A program made the position numbers and the translations under genes. A DNA stretch of 64,000 nt. It comes from Puffinus mauretanicus. Lineage: Eukaryota > Chordata > Aves > Procellariiformes > Procellariidae. The notes under the pieces are model-generated. The model was given only the letters and a program-made list of their open reading frames with translations. It had not been told where the DNA came from and made no database searches. Where the stretch lies: the NCBI GenBank assembly GCA_023333565.1, contig JAJKFH010001792.1:680765-744764 (forward strand), given 5' to 3'. Positions 61,573 through 64,000 of the stretch are shown here, piece after piece. Positions within the stretch are counted from its first letter, which is position 1. Every line of letters starts with the position of its first letter.

Positions 61573-61711
61573 AAAAGGACTGTCGTGGTTTAACCTGGCA
61601 GGCAGCCAAATACCACGCAGCCGCTCACTCACTCCCCCCACCCCCAGCGGGACGGGGAGAGAATCGGAAGGGTAAGAGTGAGAAAAAACTCGTGAGTTGA
61701 GATAAAGACAG

Positions 61712-61717
61712 TTTAAT
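61712..61717 (-). promoter_or_regulatory. LTR polyadenylation signal ATTAAA
   Basis: ATTAAA lies about 135 bases downstream of the TATA-like box, as expected for the R region of the LTR. The same hexamer is found in the other LTRs of this family in the window. Confidence 0.6.
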
Positions 61718-61850
61718 AGAACAGGAAAAAAGGGAAAATAATAATGATAATGATAAAATATACAAATGAGTGATGCACAATGCAATTGCTCACCACCCGC
61801 GCTGACCGATAACCAAGTAGCGATCGGTACTTCCTGGATCACGCCTACTC

Positions 61851-61873
61851 TTCATATACTGAGCATGACATCA
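61851..61873 (-). promoter_or_regulatory. LTR core promoter: TATA-like box and CRE remnant
   Basis: TATATGAA (61858-61851) lies 7 bases downstream of TGATGTCA (61873-61866), a one-base variant of the CRE palindrome. This spacing is kept in all LTRs of this family in the window. Confidence 0.5.
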
Positions 61874-62098
61874 CATGGTATGGAATACCCCATTAGCCAG
61901 CTGGGCTGGCTGTCCTGATCATGTTCCCTCCCATCTTGTGTACCTAGCTCAGTCAGTAGGCACGGGAGCTGTCCTTGGACTAGGAGGGCACTTAGCAACA
62001 ACTGAAAACATCAGTGTGTTATCAACATTCTCCTCATACTAAATCCAAAACACAGCACTGGGAAGAAATTTAACCCTATCCCAGCCGAAACCAGGACA

Positions 62099-64000
62099 TA
62101 GAGGCACCCAGAATGACTTTAAAATCAATATATATAAACCCAGGATAAGATTATTTATCTAAGTGACAGTAAGGTCAAGGCTTAGGATTTTTGGCAGATC
62201 CTGAATAAGGAGCTCAGTGTGACTGAAGCGCTCAGAAGTACATTGGAGCCTTACCGTCTTTTTGATTCAGAGTACAGAGGGCAAATTGAGAGCAGAGTGA
62301 TGAGAATGAAATACAGGGAGTGTGCTGGAGTTCATTGCTTTCTTAAAGTCAAGTGTTAATTTAATAGAAGTTAAATTATCCATAGTAAAATATGCTTTGC
62401 TCTTTCTTTGTGCTTGTTCAGAATGAGTTCATTCAAAGGGCATTATATTCAGATTTATCTGTGAGTCAGAGAATTCCTTGTAACCTAACATGCATCTGTT
62501 AAAAAAGAAATTAAAACATGGAAATGTTTTATTATTGTTTGAATTCTGTCTATATTATTTGTCTATACTTCTGTCCTTAGGAAGACCTAAGGATCTGTTG
62601 CATTGGCTCATTCAAACAGACAGCCCTTCCTTTGTAAAGGTGTGATCACCATGTGAACCTGAGACTTCAATTTTACTGCAGGAATTAACTAATTTGTAAG
62701 TATGATCATACATTTTGCTATCCACGAGTTCTGACTTACTTTGTCAGCTTTGTACATTTCCATTTACTACATAATGGTTGCCAACAGTTGGACTGAAGAC
62801 TGAAGTCAGAGTTTTAAGAAGTCTGCACTAACTTCAATGAAAAAGTTTGTCTTAATCGGTGGTGATACTCTCAAGCATTTGCATCTATAAACCTATGAAC
62901 ACGTTCTTTAGAATAACTCCTGTACGACACATTTGTTGAAAAAGCTGAGTTCATAATAGAAACCTTCAATCAGCATAGCATTTTGATTCCTGGCTTCATT
63001 AACTCATACTTATCTATGGTTTACATATAAAAAGTTTTGTTCAAACTTTCCATAGAAACACAAAGGACCAAACAAATAGATAGATTTTAAGCAGTGCTCA
63101 ACGTAACCTTGTTTAACTTAATTTCTTAAAATCCAGATATATTTGTACAGGTAATAGAAGATGGACTATGATAAACCACTGAAAATCCTGGATTCCTTTC
63201 CCCCCCCGCCCCTGAAGAAAAGTTTTTAACTGCCATTAAGATTTTTGTTTGTAAATTCTTTATGTTGATATAGATAGCAGGATATACACACTGTACATTA
63301 CATAATGGATGTTCACAATCTATTTATCTGAACTTTAATCAAGTCAAACATCTCTGCAGACCCATGAATCTCTGTGATATTATCTATTTCTGTATATTTG
63401 CTTTGTTTGCTTTCCATCACATGATGTTACTAAGGGAAAACATTTGGATCTATAACATCCAGAATTTCTCCTTAGAAAATAACTCTTTACAAAATTAGCT
63501 TTCTTATGTTTCCAATACTGTTGCTACTTAAATAATGAATTATTTTTAATTTAGATCCTGTGAAACCAGAGAAGGAGCAAGCGAGTGCTTATATGGATCC
63601 AAATCATGAATGTTTCAGTATAAAGAATCTTCCTTAGCAAATTACAAACCATAAAGAAAACTGCTATTTAAATGCTATTACACACAATTCTTCAACAAAA
63701 CAGTCAGTACCATACGGTGAAGGGTTGTCATTGGCTCCTACCTGAATGAAATTTCTTTCTTAAAATAATTATTGCATCAGCATGAAATTAAATGAGGAAA
63801 GTGAAAAGTAATTATATGTAATGATATGCCTTGTAATGAGTAGTTTTTGATAACAACAATAATATTCTTACATAGCAGGGCATATTGGCTGAATTTAATA
63901 TAACAGCAAGCTACAGAGACAATTAAGAATGGACAACTGAATAGCCAAGGAAATGGAATAATGTTTTCAGATTAAGAAGCACAAAGTGCTTCTACCCAGA
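62099..64000. other. Unique low-GC DNA, no gene recognised
   Basis: Right flank of the provirus. It contains no repeat with clear ends, no RNA gene and no open frame worth calling. A short C-run lies near 63200. Confidence 0.6.

Larger units (their letters stand above)
55340..62098 (-). mobile_element. Near-complete env-less ERVL-like provirus
   Basis: The 6.76-kb element has two LTRs, a tRNA-Lys1,2 primer site, a gag region, an intact pol and a polypurine-like tract, all on the minus strand. The two LTRs differ by about five or six substitutions plus small A/T-rich indels over about 507 bp, and share sites that distinguish them from the copy at 7355-7873, so they are a true pair of a young insertion. 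RT and integrase motifs and the 5-bp duplications of related copies point to the class III (ERVL/spuma-related) group. No env or dUTPase is seen. The left flank (TAAAC) and right flank (TAGAG) do not form a duplication. Confidence 0.93.
61581..62098 (-). repeat. 5' LTR of the provirus
   Basis: 518 bp, minus-strand start TGTCCTGGTTTCGGCTGGGA and end GGTTAAACCACGACA. U3 contains a CRE-like TGACATCA (61866-61873, read on the plus strand) upstream of a TATA-like TATATGAA (61858-61851). The polyadenylation signal ATTAAA is at 61717-61712. The LTR should provide the promoter for the gag-pol transcript. Confidence 0.93.

Noticed and set aside
61573..61580. Idea that the LTR extends 8 bases further to the primer site
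   Set aside because: The outer LTR edges at other insertions, fixed by 5-bp duplications, stop at CGACA, so the 8 bases are internal.
1..64000. CRISPR array, operons, bacterial promoters or tRNA/rRNA genes
   Set aside because: None seen. The sequence is vertebrate; the regular repeats are microsatellites, the gag minisatellite and CR1 tails.

Overview
The window looks like low-GC, gene-poor DNA from a bird genome. Several short CR1 LINE 3' ends carry the avian-type terminal repeats of ATTCTATG, and six LTRs of endogenous retroviruses (ERVs) are present. I recognise no cellular protein-coding gene with confidence. One GC-richer stretch near 24.9 kb could be a last exon, and the rest reads as intergenic or intronic sequence.

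The main feature is a nearly complete, young ERV on the minus strand at 55340-62098. Read along the minus strand it has a 5' LTR (62098-61581), a primer-binding site of the tRNA-Lys1,2 type, and a gag region in two overlapping frames (61468-60305 and 60327-59476). A single in-frame amber codon follows, then an uninterrupted protease-RT-RNase H-integrase ORF of 1054 codons (59454-56290). After about 0.4 kb of non-coding DNA with a polypurine-like tract comes the 3' LTR (55846-55340). There is no env and no visible dUTPase. The RT and integrase motifs, and the 5-bp target duplications of related insertions in the window, fit the class III (ERVL/spuma-related) group. The gag N-terminus is odd: several predicted membrane helices are followed by ten Thr/Pro-rich 10-residue repeats, and only then by gag-like sequence.

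Other ERV copies lie to the left. At 6573-7873 a relative has lost almost everything between the last few bases of one LTR and the gag repeat, but is still flanked by a perfect 5-bp duplication. A solo LTR of the same family is at 12673-13178. A second LTR family is represented by two solo LTRs in opposite orientations (2870-3437 plus, 15821-16406 minus), each with a perfect 5-bp duplication. A divergent short LTR (26787-27107) adjoins an unclassified LTR-like block (about 25835-26786). Two LTRs keep a perfect cAMP-response element near the TATA-like box; the four others of these two families carry variants.

The remaining DNA is mostly unannotatable unique sequence. Three places have unusually dense transcription-factor-like motifs and could be conserved regulatory elements: paired GATA sites (9.84-10.04 kb), seven TGACAG/CTGTCA hexamers (48.41-48.70 kb), and an octamer plus homeodomain block (52.18-52.48 kb). 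These are inferences from motif content; no alignment was possible.
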